Part shown: piece after piece, positions 1 through 7,480 of the stretch
How positions within the stretch are numbered: position 1 is the first letter of the stretch
How the letters are laid out: each line of letters begins with the position of its first letter
Assembly: GCA_017431185.1 (NCBI GenBank)
Contig: JAFRLP010000104.1
Coordinates: 1-17,064, forward strand
Direction: 5' to 3'
Length of the DNA: 17,064 bases
DNA from: Victivallales bacterium
GTDB taxonomy: Bacteria; Verrucomicrobiota; Lentisphaeria; Oligosphaerales; Oligosphaeraceae
The notes under the pieces: generated by a model
What the model was told of the DNA's origin: nothing
Database searches by the model: none
Seen by the model: only the letters and a program-made list of their open reading frames with translations
Translations under genes and position numbers: made by a program

Positions 1-110
1 AGGGTCGGGTCATTCGGCACATCGAAGAAGATGCTGTGCTGAATGCCGAGCTCCTCCAGCTTTCTGAGAATGGGATCTGCGGTGCCGGTCTTATACAGGT
101 GCGGGCCGGT
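1..110 (-). pseudogene. Iron-containing alcohol dehydrogenase-like fragment, joined out of frame
   Basis: Reading the minus strand from about position 110 in the frame one base off the upstream gene gives TGPHLYKTGTADPILRK, then LEELGIQHSIFFDVPNDPT, open to the window edge. This resembles the N-terminal Rossmann part of group III iron-dependent alcohol dehydrogenases: 'VTG..K.G..D.i...L...GI', then 'F..v.pnPT', the segment that meets NAD(P). The expected first 25-40 residues of such an enzyme are absent; instead the secreted sugar-binding-like gene runs into it. One extra G after CTG at 113-115 would make the two frames continuous. The family call rests on about 36 residues and is tentative. 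Confidence 0.4.
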
Positions 111-454
111 GCCAGGTCGATTGTCACGGAGACCAGCGTCTTGCCTGCCCAACAGACGCAGTCCTTACAGAACCAGATGCCGTCGGCGGAGGATTCCGAC
201 CTGCCGTTGGTCAGGTCGGTCGCGTCGCTCTCGCCAGAGCACAGGCTGTAGTTGGGCCTGTCGGAGAAGTCGTAGCACTTGCCTCGGGCGAGATTACCTT
301 CAGCTGGTCCGCTGAGTTTCAGCAGCGGCGTCATCTCGCGGTCAAGCCGTGCGTTCTCCGCTGCCGCGTAGGCGGGGAGCCCGTCGGCGCAAACGCATGG
401 CGCAAGGGCAAATGCGCCTGCCGTGAATATGCTAAGGAAGGTATGGCTGTTCAT
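1..454 (-). CDS. Secreted discoidin/galactose-binding-like protein, N-terminal part (runs off window, frame broken)
   Basis: Seen: the minus-strand ATG at 454-452 lies 7 bases after the stop of the pseudopilin gene, so the two are probably co-transcribed and translationally coupled; no clear Shine-Dalgarno is present. The product begins MNSHTFLSIFTAGAFALAP, a hydrophobic leader ending near VCA-DG, so it is probably exported. From residue 45 or so it reads LSGPAEGNLARGKCYDFS, then DATDLTNGR, WAGKTLVSVTIDL. The N-A-G-K-x-Y, DATDLTDG and xVxIDLG pattern is typical of the F5/8 type C (discoidin-like) carbohydrate-binding fold seen in large secreted proteins of Lentisphaerae. After IDL (about position 113) the sense is lost in this frame: a proline/serine-rich reading stays open to the window edge, while a different frame becomes dehydrogenase-like. 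The gene is therefore truncated, frame-shifted or chimeric. Domain identity is inferred from pattern only. Confidence 0.6.
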   Translation of the reverse strand, partial: MNSHTFLSIFTAGAFALAPCVCADGLPAYAAAENARLDREMTPLLKLSGPAEGNLARGKCYDFSDRPNYSLCSGESDATDLTNGRSESSADGIWFCKDCVCWAGKTLVSVTIDLAPARTCIRPAPQIPFSESWRSSAFSTASSSMCRMTRP

Positions 455-461
455 GGGGGGC

Positions 462-1229
462 TTAGAATCTGGTCCAGACGTTGAAGATGACCCAGCCGCT
501 GGCACCGAGATTCTTCAGTCCACTGGTGTTGAGGGATTCCACATGTCCGTCCAAGAAGGCGGTGTTGGAGCGAGATGCGTGGGCGGCGAGGATGCGGCTC
601 CAGATTTCGCCGCCAGGGCTGACGCGCCAGGAGCGAACACCATCGGCGGCGCTCTGGTCGCGCGCCTCGAAGAGAAGGCCAAAGGCGGAAGGCGTCTTGT
701 GGGTGGACTTGACGGTGCCGCAGCCGTCCTGGAAGATGCTGCTGTCATAGGTGCGTCCACTACTGTCCGCCTTGTAGAAAGTCCAGACGGCGGTGTGTCC
801 GGTGGGGCAGCCGTAGCTGATGAAGCGGTAGTCGTTGGTGGAATTATTCACGGGAGGCGGTGGCGCGGAGGGGCAGTAGCACTGCTTCGCCAGTTTGCCG
901 CCTGCAGCATCCTCGATGTAGCCGGTGTTGCCGCCCCAGGCACCCAAATCCCTGGTCAGCTGCATCGCCCACACCACGTTGGTCTGCGCAGCGGCGTACT
1001 TGGGGTTCGTCTTCGTCTTCATCTGGTTGCCCAGCCAGATGATGTCGCTGTTGTCATCGGCATACATGGCCATGGCCAGGACATTGTGCTTCAGGTTGTT
1101 CAAGCAGCTGACGGTCCGTGCCTTCTCGCGGGCCTTCGACAGGGCCGGCAACAGCATGGACGCCAATATGGCGATGATGGCAATCACAACCAGTAATTCA
1201 ATGAGTGTAAAGAATTTACGCTGGGGCAT
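462..1229 (-). CDS. Type II pseudopilin-like protein with H-X9-DG C-terminal motif
   Basis: The 255-residue product starts [20 protein letters not shown]. This is a class III (prepilin peptidase) leader: a short basic leader, the F-T-L-I-E cleavage motif with Glu at +5, and a hydrophobic helix of about 20 residues, followed by [13 protein letters not shown]. Near the C-terminus, [15 protein letters not shown] fits the H-X9-DG motif of the prepilin-like (DUF1559-related) proteins of Planctomycetes and Lentisphaerae. It should be processed by a prepilin peptidase and held in the inner membrane or built into a type II secretion-like pseudopilus. Its exact role is unknown. The start is supported by AAGGAG six to seven bases before the ATG, and that Shine-Dalgarno overlaps the TAA of the GntR gene upstream. 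The gene sits between that regulator and a secreted sugar-binding-like gene, so a role in export or surface handling of a glycan is inferred. Confidence 0.9.
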   Translation of the reverse strand: MPQRKFFTLIELLVVIAIIAILASMLLPALSKAREKARTVSCLNNLKHNVLAMAMYADDNSDIIWLGNQMKTKTNPKYAAAQTNVVWAMQLTRDLGAWGGNTGYIEDAAGGKLAKQCYCPSAPPPPVNNSTNDYRFISYGCPTGHTAVWTFYKADSSGRTYDSSIFQDGCGTVKSTHKTPSAFGLLFEARDQSAADGVRSWRVSPGGEIWSRILAAHASRSNTAFLDGHVESLNTSGLKNLGASGWVIFNVWTRF

Positions 1230-1240
1230 GATGGTTCTCC

Positions 1241-2329
1241 TTACTGAACGGCTTGGTATTTCTGACTCAACTTTTGAAAACGTGGCAAATCTAGTTGAAA
1301 GGCGGCCTCCCGCGAAAGTTGCGGAGAGCGGTCGCCTTGAAGACGTTCCTTGAGGATGGCCACGGCATTCGCGCCCATGGCCGCCAAGTCCATTTTGACG
1401 CTCATCAAATCCAGATCAGGGTCGGTCTGGATGTAGCAGAGTTCGACGTTATTCCGCATGGCCAGCAGCGGATACTGCTTCAAGGTGGTTGCGACGTTCG
1501 GGGAGGAGCAGTACAAAACCACTGGTTCCTGGCCATTGGGAAGCATTCGCAGCAACGCAGACTCCTCCTCGGGCGACACGGCCATGGCGGTGCAGGTGAA
1601 CCGTCTGGTGGGCTGCCCCAAGCCATCGGCAAAGCCGTCCAGGCGCCGTTGGCTGGTGCTCCAGAAATGGCTGGTGTCATGGTCCAGGCAGAGGATGGCG
1701 TGTCGAAAACCGATGCTGGCAAACGCCTGTCCAAGATGCCAGGCAGCCTGATAGTCATCGTATCCGCTCCAGTCGCAAGGGAAGTCGGGACAATGGTCAA
1801 GGAACACCACTGGCGGACGTGCATTGTTGCCCTGAAGAATTTCGCGTGCCTCAGAATCAGGCAGAATCGACCAGATCAGACAGCCAGCGCACCCCGAATC
1901 CTGAACGACCTCCTGAAGTTGACGCCGTTGGACCGCAGGGTCATTGTTGGCAGAGAAGAGGCGCATCGTCATCCCCGCCGCATCCAGACTGCGGAACAGC
2001 GAGACAAACAGCGTGCGGCTGAAAGTCTCCTCATCTATGCTATCGAAAAGAACCGCGACGTTCCTGCTGGCGACAGGGGCATTCCCGCCACTGGGCAACG
2101 GCTCGGCAACGTAGGTGCCGTGACCAGGGTAGCGGGTCAGATACCCCTCGGCCTGCAACATGTTCATCGCCTTGCGAAGCGTAATCTGGTTCACGCCCAG
2201 ACTTTTCGCCAACTCACGGTCAGCAGGCAACTTTTTTCCAGGCAGCCACACGCCATTCAGGATGTTCTTCAACACCTGATCGCGCAACTGAAGGTAAATG
2301 GGAGTCACAGATTGTCGTTGGATTTTCAT
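1241..2329 (-). CDS. GntR-type transcriptional regulator with LacI/periplasmic-binding-like sensor domain
   Basis: The 362-residue product has a winged helix-turn-helix at residues 1-75: [16 protein letters not shown], then [35 protein letters not shown] and the wing GHGTYV. The rest, from about residue 85 ([16 protein letters not shown]), looks like a periplasmic-binding-protein/LacI-type sugar sensor, as in AraR-like regulators, with [12 protein letters not shown] and [10 protein letters not shown] in the expected places. It probably responds to a sugar and controls its own operon; its stop codon overlaps the ribosome binding site of the pseudopilin gene. The ATG at 2329-2327 has no Shine-Dalgarno, and a good promoter lies only a few bases upstream, so the message may be leaderless. 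The effector is not visible from sequence. Confidence 0.9.
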   Translation of the reverse strand: MKIQRQSVTPIYLQLRDQVLKNILNGVWLPGKKLPADRELAKSLGVNQITLRKAMNMLQAEGYLTRYPGHGTYVAEPLPSGGNAPVASRNVAVLFDSIDEETFSRTLFVSLFRSLDAAGMTMRLFSANNDPAVQRRQLQEVVQDSGCAGCLIWSILPDSEAREILQGNNARPPVVFLDHCPDFPCDWSGYDDYQAAWHLGQAFASIGFRHAILCLDHDTSHFWSTSQRRLDGFADGLGQPTRRFTCTAMAVSPEEESALLRMLPNGQEPVVLYCSSPNVATTLKQYPLLAMRNNVELCYIQTDPDLDLMSVKMDLAAMGANAVAILKERLQGDRSPQLSREAAFQLDLPRFQKLSQKYQAVQ

Positions 2330-2337
2330 GGTATCTT

Positions 2338-2365
2338 AATATATCCCAATATCACTCAATGTCAA
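2338..2365 (-). promoter_or_regulatory. Sigma70-type promoter of the GntR-pseudopilin operon
   Basis: On the minus strand TTGACA (2365-2360, perfect -35) is followed after 16 bases by TATATT (2343-2338, 5 of 6 to the -10 consensus). Predicted initiation six to seven bases on would fall at about 2331-2332, only two to three bases before the ATG. Confidence 0.6.
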
Positions 2366-2384
2366 ATTCCAATCTTTGAAATTG
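2357..2384. promoter_or_regulatory. Candidate operator: inverted repeat over the -35 of the GntR gene
   Basis: CAATGTCAAA (2357-2366) and TTTGAAATTG (2375-2384) are inverted repeats matching at 9 of 10 positions, with an 8-base spacer. The left arm contains the complement of the -35 hexamer TTGACA, so a bound repressor would block the promoter. Autorepression by the GntR-type protein is the simplest reading (inference). Confidence 0.45.
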
Positions 2385-2534
2385 AAAAAGTGGCCAGTAC
2401 CCCTCCAGGGAATACCCCTGTGCCTGAGACTGGCCAGATGCCGCGCGGTCTATGTTCCCTGCAATGGCCTTGCAGCCTCCGACTGCAAAGATGAAATTTT
2501 TACGCTTCAGCATTCATTTTTTTGGGCAAGGGTC
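2385..2534. other. Gene-free centre of the divergent control region
   Basis: No convincing ORF is present. Two small dyads are visible: TGGCCAG near 2391 with CTGGCCAG near 2430, and TTGCAG-CCTCCGA-CTGCAA around 2470-2489. Either could be a protein site; nothing ties them to a particular regulator. Confidence 0.35.
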
Positions 2535-2562
2535 TTGTTTTTTTCCTTTTCCGTTGTATAAT
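2535..2562 (+). promoter_or_regulatory. Sigma70-type promoter of the LacI operon
   Basis: TTGTTT (2535-2540), a 16-base T/C-rich spacer and a perfect TATAAT (2557-2562). Initiation would be near 2569, giving a leader of about 93 bases before the LacI start at 2663. Confidence 0.6.
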
Positions 2563-2579
2563 ATAGGAAAGCGTGAAGT

Positions 2580-2638
2580 TTACACGAGCAATTCAGTGTT
2601 TCAGACAGGTAGCTTACAGAAAGATTGCACGAGCAATT
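2580..2638. promoter_or_regulatory. Two LacI-type operators in the leader of the LacI gene
   Basis: The word CACGAGCAATT occurs twice, at 2583-2593 and 2628-2638, 45 bases apart. The second is the right half of ATTGCAC-GAGCAAT (2625-2638), a near-perfect dyad (6 of 7) with a central CpG, the classic LacI/GalR-family operator shape. The first, TTTACAC-GAGCAAT (2580-2593), is a weaker dyad with the same right half. Both lie downstream of the predicted start of transcription, so a repressor bound there would act as a roadblock or by looping. The likely ligand is the LacI-family protein encoded just below. Confidence 0.55.
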
Positions 2639-2662
2639 TTCCAGGCCAGGAGGAAAGGCCGG

Positions 2663-3727
2663 ATGACATTCACGATGAAGGACATAGCGAAGATCGCGGG
2701 CGTTTCACGGCAGGCGGTCTCGGCGGCATTGAACGACGCGGGGTCAAGCAAGGTTTCCGAGAAGACGAGGCAACGTGTTCGCAGCATCGCAGAGAAGCTT
2801 CAGTACATGCCCAACCAGAATGCGAAGCGCCTTCGCGGCGGAGCCAGCAATACGATAGGCATCTACGGCGTTCCCTACGCCTCCGTTCTCGAACAAGGTC
2901 TGTGCTATGAAATCAGCATGGAGTTGTCGCGCTATGGATATAACCTGACGGTAAGCTACGGCAAGGGGGAGAAGGCGTCGAAGCAGGCGATGCGCGACCT
3001 TCTGTCGCAGGGCGTGGCCGGCATCATCGTCACGGCGACGGAGAACCCCATGACGCAGTTCAAACTTGACAACGTGCCGTATGTATTCTCGCCGTCTGCG
3101 GAATTCGAGGGTTTTGACGTCGTCGTGGACCATGCGGCGGGGACCAGGGAGGCAATGAGGGCATTGGTTGCGACGGGACGAAAGAGCACCGTGTACCTCA
3201 TGCCCACCTTCATGGGCAGCATCTACGACGAGCCCAACCGACAGAAGTACCAGGGCATCGTCGATGTTCTCAAAGAGACTGGAATATCCCCTTCCATTCT
3301 GACGGTTGAGGAGTGCGGGGGCGAAGGGGCCGCCGTCGTGGAGCGGCTGCGCCGCGCAGCCCCCGACATCCTGTTCTGCTGCGACGACTACCTGGCGGGC
3401 CGAATGGTGTCGCTGCTTCTGTCGGCAGGCATCCGCGTGCCGGATGACATGATGGTTGTGGGCTACGATGGCCTAAGTTTTTGCGACATGTGCGCCGTCC
3501 CGCTTTCCACGGTTGTCCAGCCGCTGAAGACGCGCGCCGAGCATATCGTCAGAATCCTCCTTGAGCGCATCAAGGAGGGCAACCGAACACCAGAACCCGC
3601 AGGCGTGCGGCTTCCATCCTACTTCTATCCATCCGCCAGTTGCGGATTTGTCAATGAGAAGGCACGAAAACTCCCGTTGTACAATTCCTTTTCCATGCTG
3701 GAAGTCAACTGGGAGGACCGTCTATAG
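2663..3727 (+). CDS. LacI/GalR-family transcriptional regulator
   Basis: From the ATG at 2663 the product is 354 residues. AGGAGG at 2648-2653 lies nine bases before this ATG; a longer frame from a GTG at 2573 exists but would encode an untypical extension across the operators. Residues 5-60 are the LacI helix-turn-helix and hinge: [20 protein letters not shown], then [17 protein letters not shown] and AKRLRGG. The remainder is the sugar-sensing domain: [52 protein letters not shown], then LSTVVQP. It heads a plus-strand series with a pseudopilin, a GH42-like protein and a PHP protein, and probably represses it in the absence of an inducer sugar. It ends with TAG. Confidence 0.93.
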   Translation: MTFTMKDIAKIAGVSRQAVSAALNDAGSSKVSEKTRQRVRSIAEKLQYMPNQNAKRLRGGASNTIGIYGVPYASVLEQGLCYEISMELSRYGYNLTVSYGKGEKASKQAMRDLLSQGVAGIIVTATENPMTQFKLDNVPYVFSPSAEFEGFDVVVDHAAGTREAMRALVATGRKSTVYLMPTFMGSIYDEPNRQKYQGIVDVLKETGISPSILTVEECGGEGAAVVERLRRAAPDILFCCDDYLAGRMVSLLLSAGIRVPDDMMVVGYDGLSFCDMCAVPLSTVVQPLKTRAEHIVRILLERIKEGNRTPEPAGVRLPSYFYPSASCGFVNEKARKLPLYNSFSMLEVNWEDRL

Positions 3728-3800
3728 ATGTAGCGACGGCATTTCGCCGTCGTCAGCACAACGCGGGAAACGCAAGCGACGGCGGAGATGCCTCTACCAA
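3728..3800. repeat. REP-like imperfect inverted repeat
   Basis: Immediately after the LacI stop, CGACGGC-ATTTC-GCCGTCG (3734-3752) forms a 7-bp stem. A related unit lies inverted at 3776-3798 (GCGACGGCGGAGATGCCTC), sharing the GGCAT(T/C)T(C)CGCCGTCG core with the first, so the pair makes a larger imperfect palindrome. No T-run follows, so a standard intrinsic terminator is unlikely. A dispersed intergenic palindrome or a processing/attenuation structure before the pseudopilin is more plausible. Confidence 0.4.
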
Positions 3801-3869
3801 CCGTCAACAATGCAAAAACAAGAAATCCTTCAACTTGGTTTTCAACATAGAAACAAGGAGACAAGCAAC

Positions 3870-4523
3870 ATGAAAAGGAAATTTACATTGATTGAACTGC
3901 TCGTCGTGATAGCCATCATCGCGATACTCGCCGCGATGCTGCTGCCCGCCTTGAGCAAGGCTCGTGACAAGGCACGCGCCATCGCCTGCATCAACACCCT
4001 GAAGCAAATTGGCCTTGGCTTCGCCATGTACTCCCACGAGTACGAGGACTACAACTGCTTCATGTACTATTTCCCCAACGGGAAAAATACCGAGCCTCAA
4101 TACTGGTGGCAGGATGCAATCATTCCCCATGTCGGCGACTGGAAAACGTACCTGTGCCCCGCCGAGCCAAAGCCCGCCGATATAACTTCCTCCTCGAAAC
4201 GGCCACAGTCCAACGGCTCAATCATCTACCCCAACCCGCTCTACACAGGCTACGCCCGCAGCAACAAGACATCTGGCTGCGAACCCAAGGAATTCAAGAA
4301 GTTGAATCAATACAAACATCCTAGCGAGACGGCCAATGCAGCCGACTCCCTGAAAAACGAACTCCGCGGCTCAAGTCCGGAGCCAAGGCTCACGGTTGGC
4401 AACGCCAGCTGCGCCTTGGGAGTCCGCCACAACCACACCTTCCAGCTGGTTTACATCGACGGCCATTGCGGCGCGCTGCGCTTCTCCCTTTGGAATGGCG
4501 TACTCTGGGAGATGATTAATTAG
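3870..4523 (+). CDS. Type II pseudopilin-like protein with H-X9-DG C-terminal motif
   Basis: The 217-residue product starts [20 protein letters not shown], a class III prepilin leader nearly identical to the other pseudopilin in this window, followed by [13 protein letters not shown] and a divergent globular part. AAGGAG at 3855-3860, nine bases before the ATG at 3870, fixes the start; an upstream in-frame extension in the leader is not credible. [16 protein letters not shown] near the C-terminus fits H-X9-DG. After prepilin peptidase cleavage it would sit in the inner membrane or in a type II-like pseudopilus. It lies between a LacI regulator and a secreted GH42-like glycosidase, so it probably serves the same glycan programme, but no direct function is known. 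Tryptophan- and tyrosine-rich stretches ([20 protein letters not shown]) are typical of the globular head of this group. Confidence 0.92.
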   Translation: MKRKFTLIELLVVIAIIAILAAMLLPALSKARDKARAIACINTLKQIGLGFAMYSHEYEDYNCFMYYFPNGKNTEPQYWWQDAIIPHVGDWKTYLCPAEPKPADITSSSKRPQSNGSIIYPNPLYTGYARSNKTSGCEPKEFKKLNQYKHPSETANAADSLKNELRGSSPEPRLTVGNASCALGVRHNHTFQLVYIDGHCGALRFSLWNGVLWEMIN

Positions 4524-4722
4524 TCTTTTGGGTAACGGTTCAGCCCCCTCACCTGTTTTGACGTCCGTAGCGTCAGATTTGCCACAAGTGCATGATGCGC
4601 CAGGCGTGAGACCCCAACCTGCCCGCGAGGCCTTCAGGCCTCGCGGATTGAAGTTGTCTGAGGTTCTGAATAGATTCCCTTTTTGGAAAAACCGGCAATG
4701 CGCCCTACCATTGGAGGTGTCC
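4524..4722. other. Intergenic spacer with hairpins
   Basis: No gene seen. TGACG-tccgtag-CGTCA (4559-4575) is a small dyad. The GC-rich hairpin at 4623-4646 is listed separately. GGAGG at 4713-4717 is the ribosome binding site of the next gene. Confidence 0.4.
4623..4646. repeat. GC-rich palindromic hairpin (CCGCG...CGCGG core)
   Basis: Arms CCGCGAGGCC and GGCCTCGCGG with loop TTCA form a perfect 10-bp stem. The following bases ATTGAAG give no T-run, so it is not a standard terminator. The same CCGCG/CGCGG core recurs in hairpins at 8614-8633 and 16846-16864. Confidence 0.55.
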
Positions 4723-7461
4723 ATGCGTAAAATCCTGCTGTCTCTTTGCTGCACTGCATTCACTCTTCTCGCCGGTCCCAAGGCGCAGTGGATTGCCTAT
4801 CCCGAGGACGTGAAGGAGGGAGTCAACCAGAAGCGGTACCTGCGGACTGAATTCCAGGTCTCCGCCAAGGCGGTCAAACGGGCCACGGTCGCCTACCTCA
4901 TCGACGATGACGGTTCTGTCATGCTCAACGGCAATGCCGTCGAGCACCGCAAGACCCGCATCACAGGGAACGGCACCGCCAAGCAGTACGATGTCACAAG
5001 GGAGTTGCTCCGCGGGCCGAACACGCTCTGCGCCATCATGGTCAACCATGGCGGACCAGGCGGACTTATCCTGCATCTCTCGATCACCTACCAGGACGGC
5101 AGCGAGCAGGAGGTGTTCTCGGACACGGGCTGGAAGGCATCCAGGGAAGAATCCCCTGGCTGGGAGAAGGCAGGCTTTTCAGACAAGGAGTGGCAGACGC
5201 CCATCTCGGCAGGAGACTACCTGACAGACCCATATCCCGTGACAAACGACCTCATCGCCCTCTACGCCAACGACGACGCGGCGGCGGAACGCGCCCGCAG
5301 ACGCCAGGTCGCCAAACGGACACAGCGGTTGCTTGAAAGGCTTGACAAGGAGCCGCCACTCCAGGCGAAAATCGCCTACAAGGACGGCGGGGCCTTCATT
5401 GACCTCGGCGGCGAACTGCACCGCCCCGTCCTCTACTGCTACAGCAGCGGCGGAAGGGACACCCCGAATTTCCGCGAGAAAATCGAGAACTTCGAGAAGG
5501 CGGGCATCCACCTGCTCTGCTTCGGCATCGAGGCGGACTGGTTCTGGAAAGGACCCGGACAATACGACTACCAGGCCATGGACGACCTGCTTGCCAGGGC
5601 GCTCGGCCAGACCCCTGAAGGGCGCTTCATCTTCTCCATCACATACTCCCATGGCCCCCAATGGTGGAACGAACTGCATCCGGAGGAGACCATCAAGTAC
5701 GGCAGAAACAGCACGAAATACTCCAAGAGGGACAACATCGGCTCCTACAACGCCCCTTCCTTCGCCTCCGAACTCTGGATCAAGGAGGCCTCCGAGACTG
5801 TCCGCAAACTCGTCGGGCACATCGAGGGCACACCCTATGCGAAGCGCGTTTTCGGATACAGAATCAGCGCGGGCGTCTATTCCGAATGGCACTACTACGG
5901 CATGGCGGACTCCATGCCGGACGTCAGCGAACCGATGGTGAAACTGTTCCGCGCCTACCTCCGCGAGAAGTACAGCGGTGACGTCGAAAGCCTCCGCAAG
6001 GCCTGGCGGCAGCCCGAGGTCACCTTCGAGAGCGCCGTCCCCCCACCGGAGGAAATCCGCAAGGAGGTCCTTGCCGGAGCGCTGCGCGACCCCGTGAGGC
6101 ACGCCTGGACGCTCGATTTCCTCCACTGCATGCAGCGTTCCCTCCGCAATGCGCTTCTCGCGCTCAACAAGGCGGCGAAGGAGGCCAGCAACGGACGCGC
6201 GCTGGTGGGCAACTACTGCGGCTACTTCTTCGGCATGGGATATACGGCGGAGGGATGGCATCTCGTGAACGACGAATTCATGGAGTCTCCATACGTGGAT
6301 TTCCAGATCGCCCCCTGCTGCTACAGCGGACGCGAGTTGGGCGCCGCGCAGCTTTCGCGCAGTCTGTGGTCATCCTACCCCCTCCACAACAAACTGTGCA
6401 TCTTCGAGGCGGACACGCGAACACACATCTCCAAGAACAGAATCCAGCAGGCCAAGACCGTCCAGGACAGTATCGCCATGCTTTCGCGCGACTTGGCGCA
6501 GGCAATCGCCAAGGGGAGCGCCTTCTGGTACTACGACTTCGGGCGCGACTGGTACAACTGTCCCGAAATATTGCAGTTCTTCCACAGCGTCGCCCCCGTT
6601 TACGACGCCGTGAAGGACTTCAGTTCCAGCGCGGAGGCAGCCATCATCGCGGACTGGGAGAGCGGCTACTACCATGCCATACAGGCCTCCCAGGGCGGCG
6701 CCCAGGTCTATGCGAGCATAAACCAGCAGCCCCGCGAATTGAACAAGGCGGGCATCCAGTTCGACGCCTTCTCCTTCGCGGACCTCGGCAACCCCGCCTT
6801 GCAGAAATACAAACTGTTCATCTTCCCGCAGCTCTTCTACGTGACTGCCGAAAAACTTGCCAGACTCGCCTCCATCAAAAAGGCCGGAAAGACGCTGCTT
6901 TTCCTGAATGCAGCGGGGTGGCTCACTCCCCATGGCCCTGACGCCGATTCCATTGCCAAGACCACGGGCATCCAAACGGAGGTCCTTCCTCGACAGACCT
7001 ACATGACGATGAAACTTGCGCATGGCCCCATCATGGAATACAACGGGCCAGCCTTGAAATATGGGCCAGTGCTGAAAATCACCGACCCGCAGGCGACCAT
7101 CCTCGGCACCACCAGCCTGGGTGAAGACAGGCAGATTCCCGCATACGCAAAGAAAAGGAATGCGGACGGCTCGACCACCTATCTGTGCAGCGTGCCCTTT
7201 GTCTCGGCTTCGCAACTGCGCAGGATTGCCCGGGAGGCCGGCATACACACGTACTGCGACAGCGGAGACGGAGTCGTCTTCGCCAACAACTCCATGATCT
7301 CCCTCCACACGGCGACTTCAGGCGAATACACCCTGAAGGCGAAAAAGCCCGTGAAATGGACAATGGTCTTCCCCGAGAAGCGCGCCTATCCGGGGACAAA
7401 GGCCACGCTCACCTTCACCGCCTCCGAACCGAACACCTACATCTTCGCAATCGTTCCTTGA
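4723..7461 (+). CDS. Secreted GH42/clan GH-A-like glycoside hydrolase (beta-galactosidase-like)
   Basis: From the ATG at 4723, supported by GGAGG five bases upstream, the product is 912 residues. It begins with a signal peptide (MRKILLSLCCTAFTLLAG). Residues 20-160 look like a jelly-roll sugar-binding domain (TVAYLIDDDGSVMLNGN, YDVTRELLRGPNTL). A TIM barrel follows from about residue 220 (FEKAGIHLLCFGIEADWFW) with Glu388 in YSEWHYYG and Glu562 in CIFEADTRTH, candidate acid/base and nucleophile by position. Residues 640-755 (AIIADWESGYY, ALQKYKLFIFPQLFYVTAEK, AGKTLLFLNAAGWL) match the trimerisation-domain style of GH42. A small beta-rich tail ends the protein. It probably acts outside the cytoplasm on a beta-linked glycan. 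The exact family and substrate are not clear; many Lentisphaerae proteins of this shape are uncharacterised. Confidence 0.75.
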   Translation: MRKILLSLCCTAFTLLAGPKAQWIAYPEDVKEGVNQKRYLRTEFQVSAKAVKRATVAYLIDDDGSVMLNGNAVEHRKTRITGNGTAKQYDVTRELLRGPNTLCAIMVNHGGPGGLILHLSITYQDGSEQEVFSDTGWKASREESPGWEKAGFSDKEWQTPISAGDYLTDPYPVTNDLIALYANDDAAAERARRRQVAKRTQRLLERLDKEPPLQAKIAYKDGGAFIDLGGELHRPVLYCYSSGGRDTPNFREKIENFEKAGIHLLCFGIEADWFWKGPGQYDYQAMDDLLARALGQTPEGRFIFSITYSHGPQWWNELHPEETIKYGRNSTKYSKRDNIGSYNAPSFASELWIKEASETVRKLVGHIEGTPYAKRVFGYRISAGVYSEWHYYGMADSMPDVSEPMVKLFRAYLREKYSGDVESLRKAWRQPEVTFESAVPPPEEIRKEVLAGALRDPVRHAWTLDFLHCMQRSLRNALLALNKAAKEASNGRALVGNYCGYFFGMGYTAEGWHLVNDEFMESPYVDFQIAPCCYSGRELGAAQLSRSLWSSYPLHNKLCIFEADTRTHISKNRIQQAKTVQDSIAMLSRDLAQAIAKGSAFWYYDFGRDWYNCPEILQFFHSVAPVYDAVKDFSSSAEAAIIADWESGYYHAIQASQGGAQVYASINQQPRELNKAGIQFDAFSFADLGNPALQKYKLFIFPQLFYVTAEKLARLASIKKAGKTLLFLNAAGWLTPHGPDADSIAKTTGIQTEVLPRQTYMTMKLAHGPIMEYNGPALKYGPVLKITDPQATILGTTSLGEDRQIPAYAKKRNADGSTTYLCSVPFVSASQLRRIAREAGIHTYCDSGDGVVFANNSMISLHTATSGEYTLKAKKPVKWTMVFPEKRAYPGTKATLTFTASEPNTYIFAIVP

Positions 7462-7480
7462 GACACCTGTTCAGAGAGCC

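Noticed and set aside
423..1196. Plus-strand frame of 257 codons opposite the first pseudopilin
   Set aside because: Glycine/valine-rich shadow; the minus strand has the unmistakable prepilin leader and H-X9-DG motif.
1295..2494. Long plus-strand open frame of 399 codons opposite the GntR gene
   Set aside because: It is antisense to a clear regulator, has no recognisable domain, and crosses the promoter and operator region.
5179..7308. Long minus-strand open frames (360 and 312 codons) opposite the GH42-like gene
   Set aside because: They are compositional shadows of a GC-rich gene with a good signal peptide, ribosome site and domain order on the plus strand.
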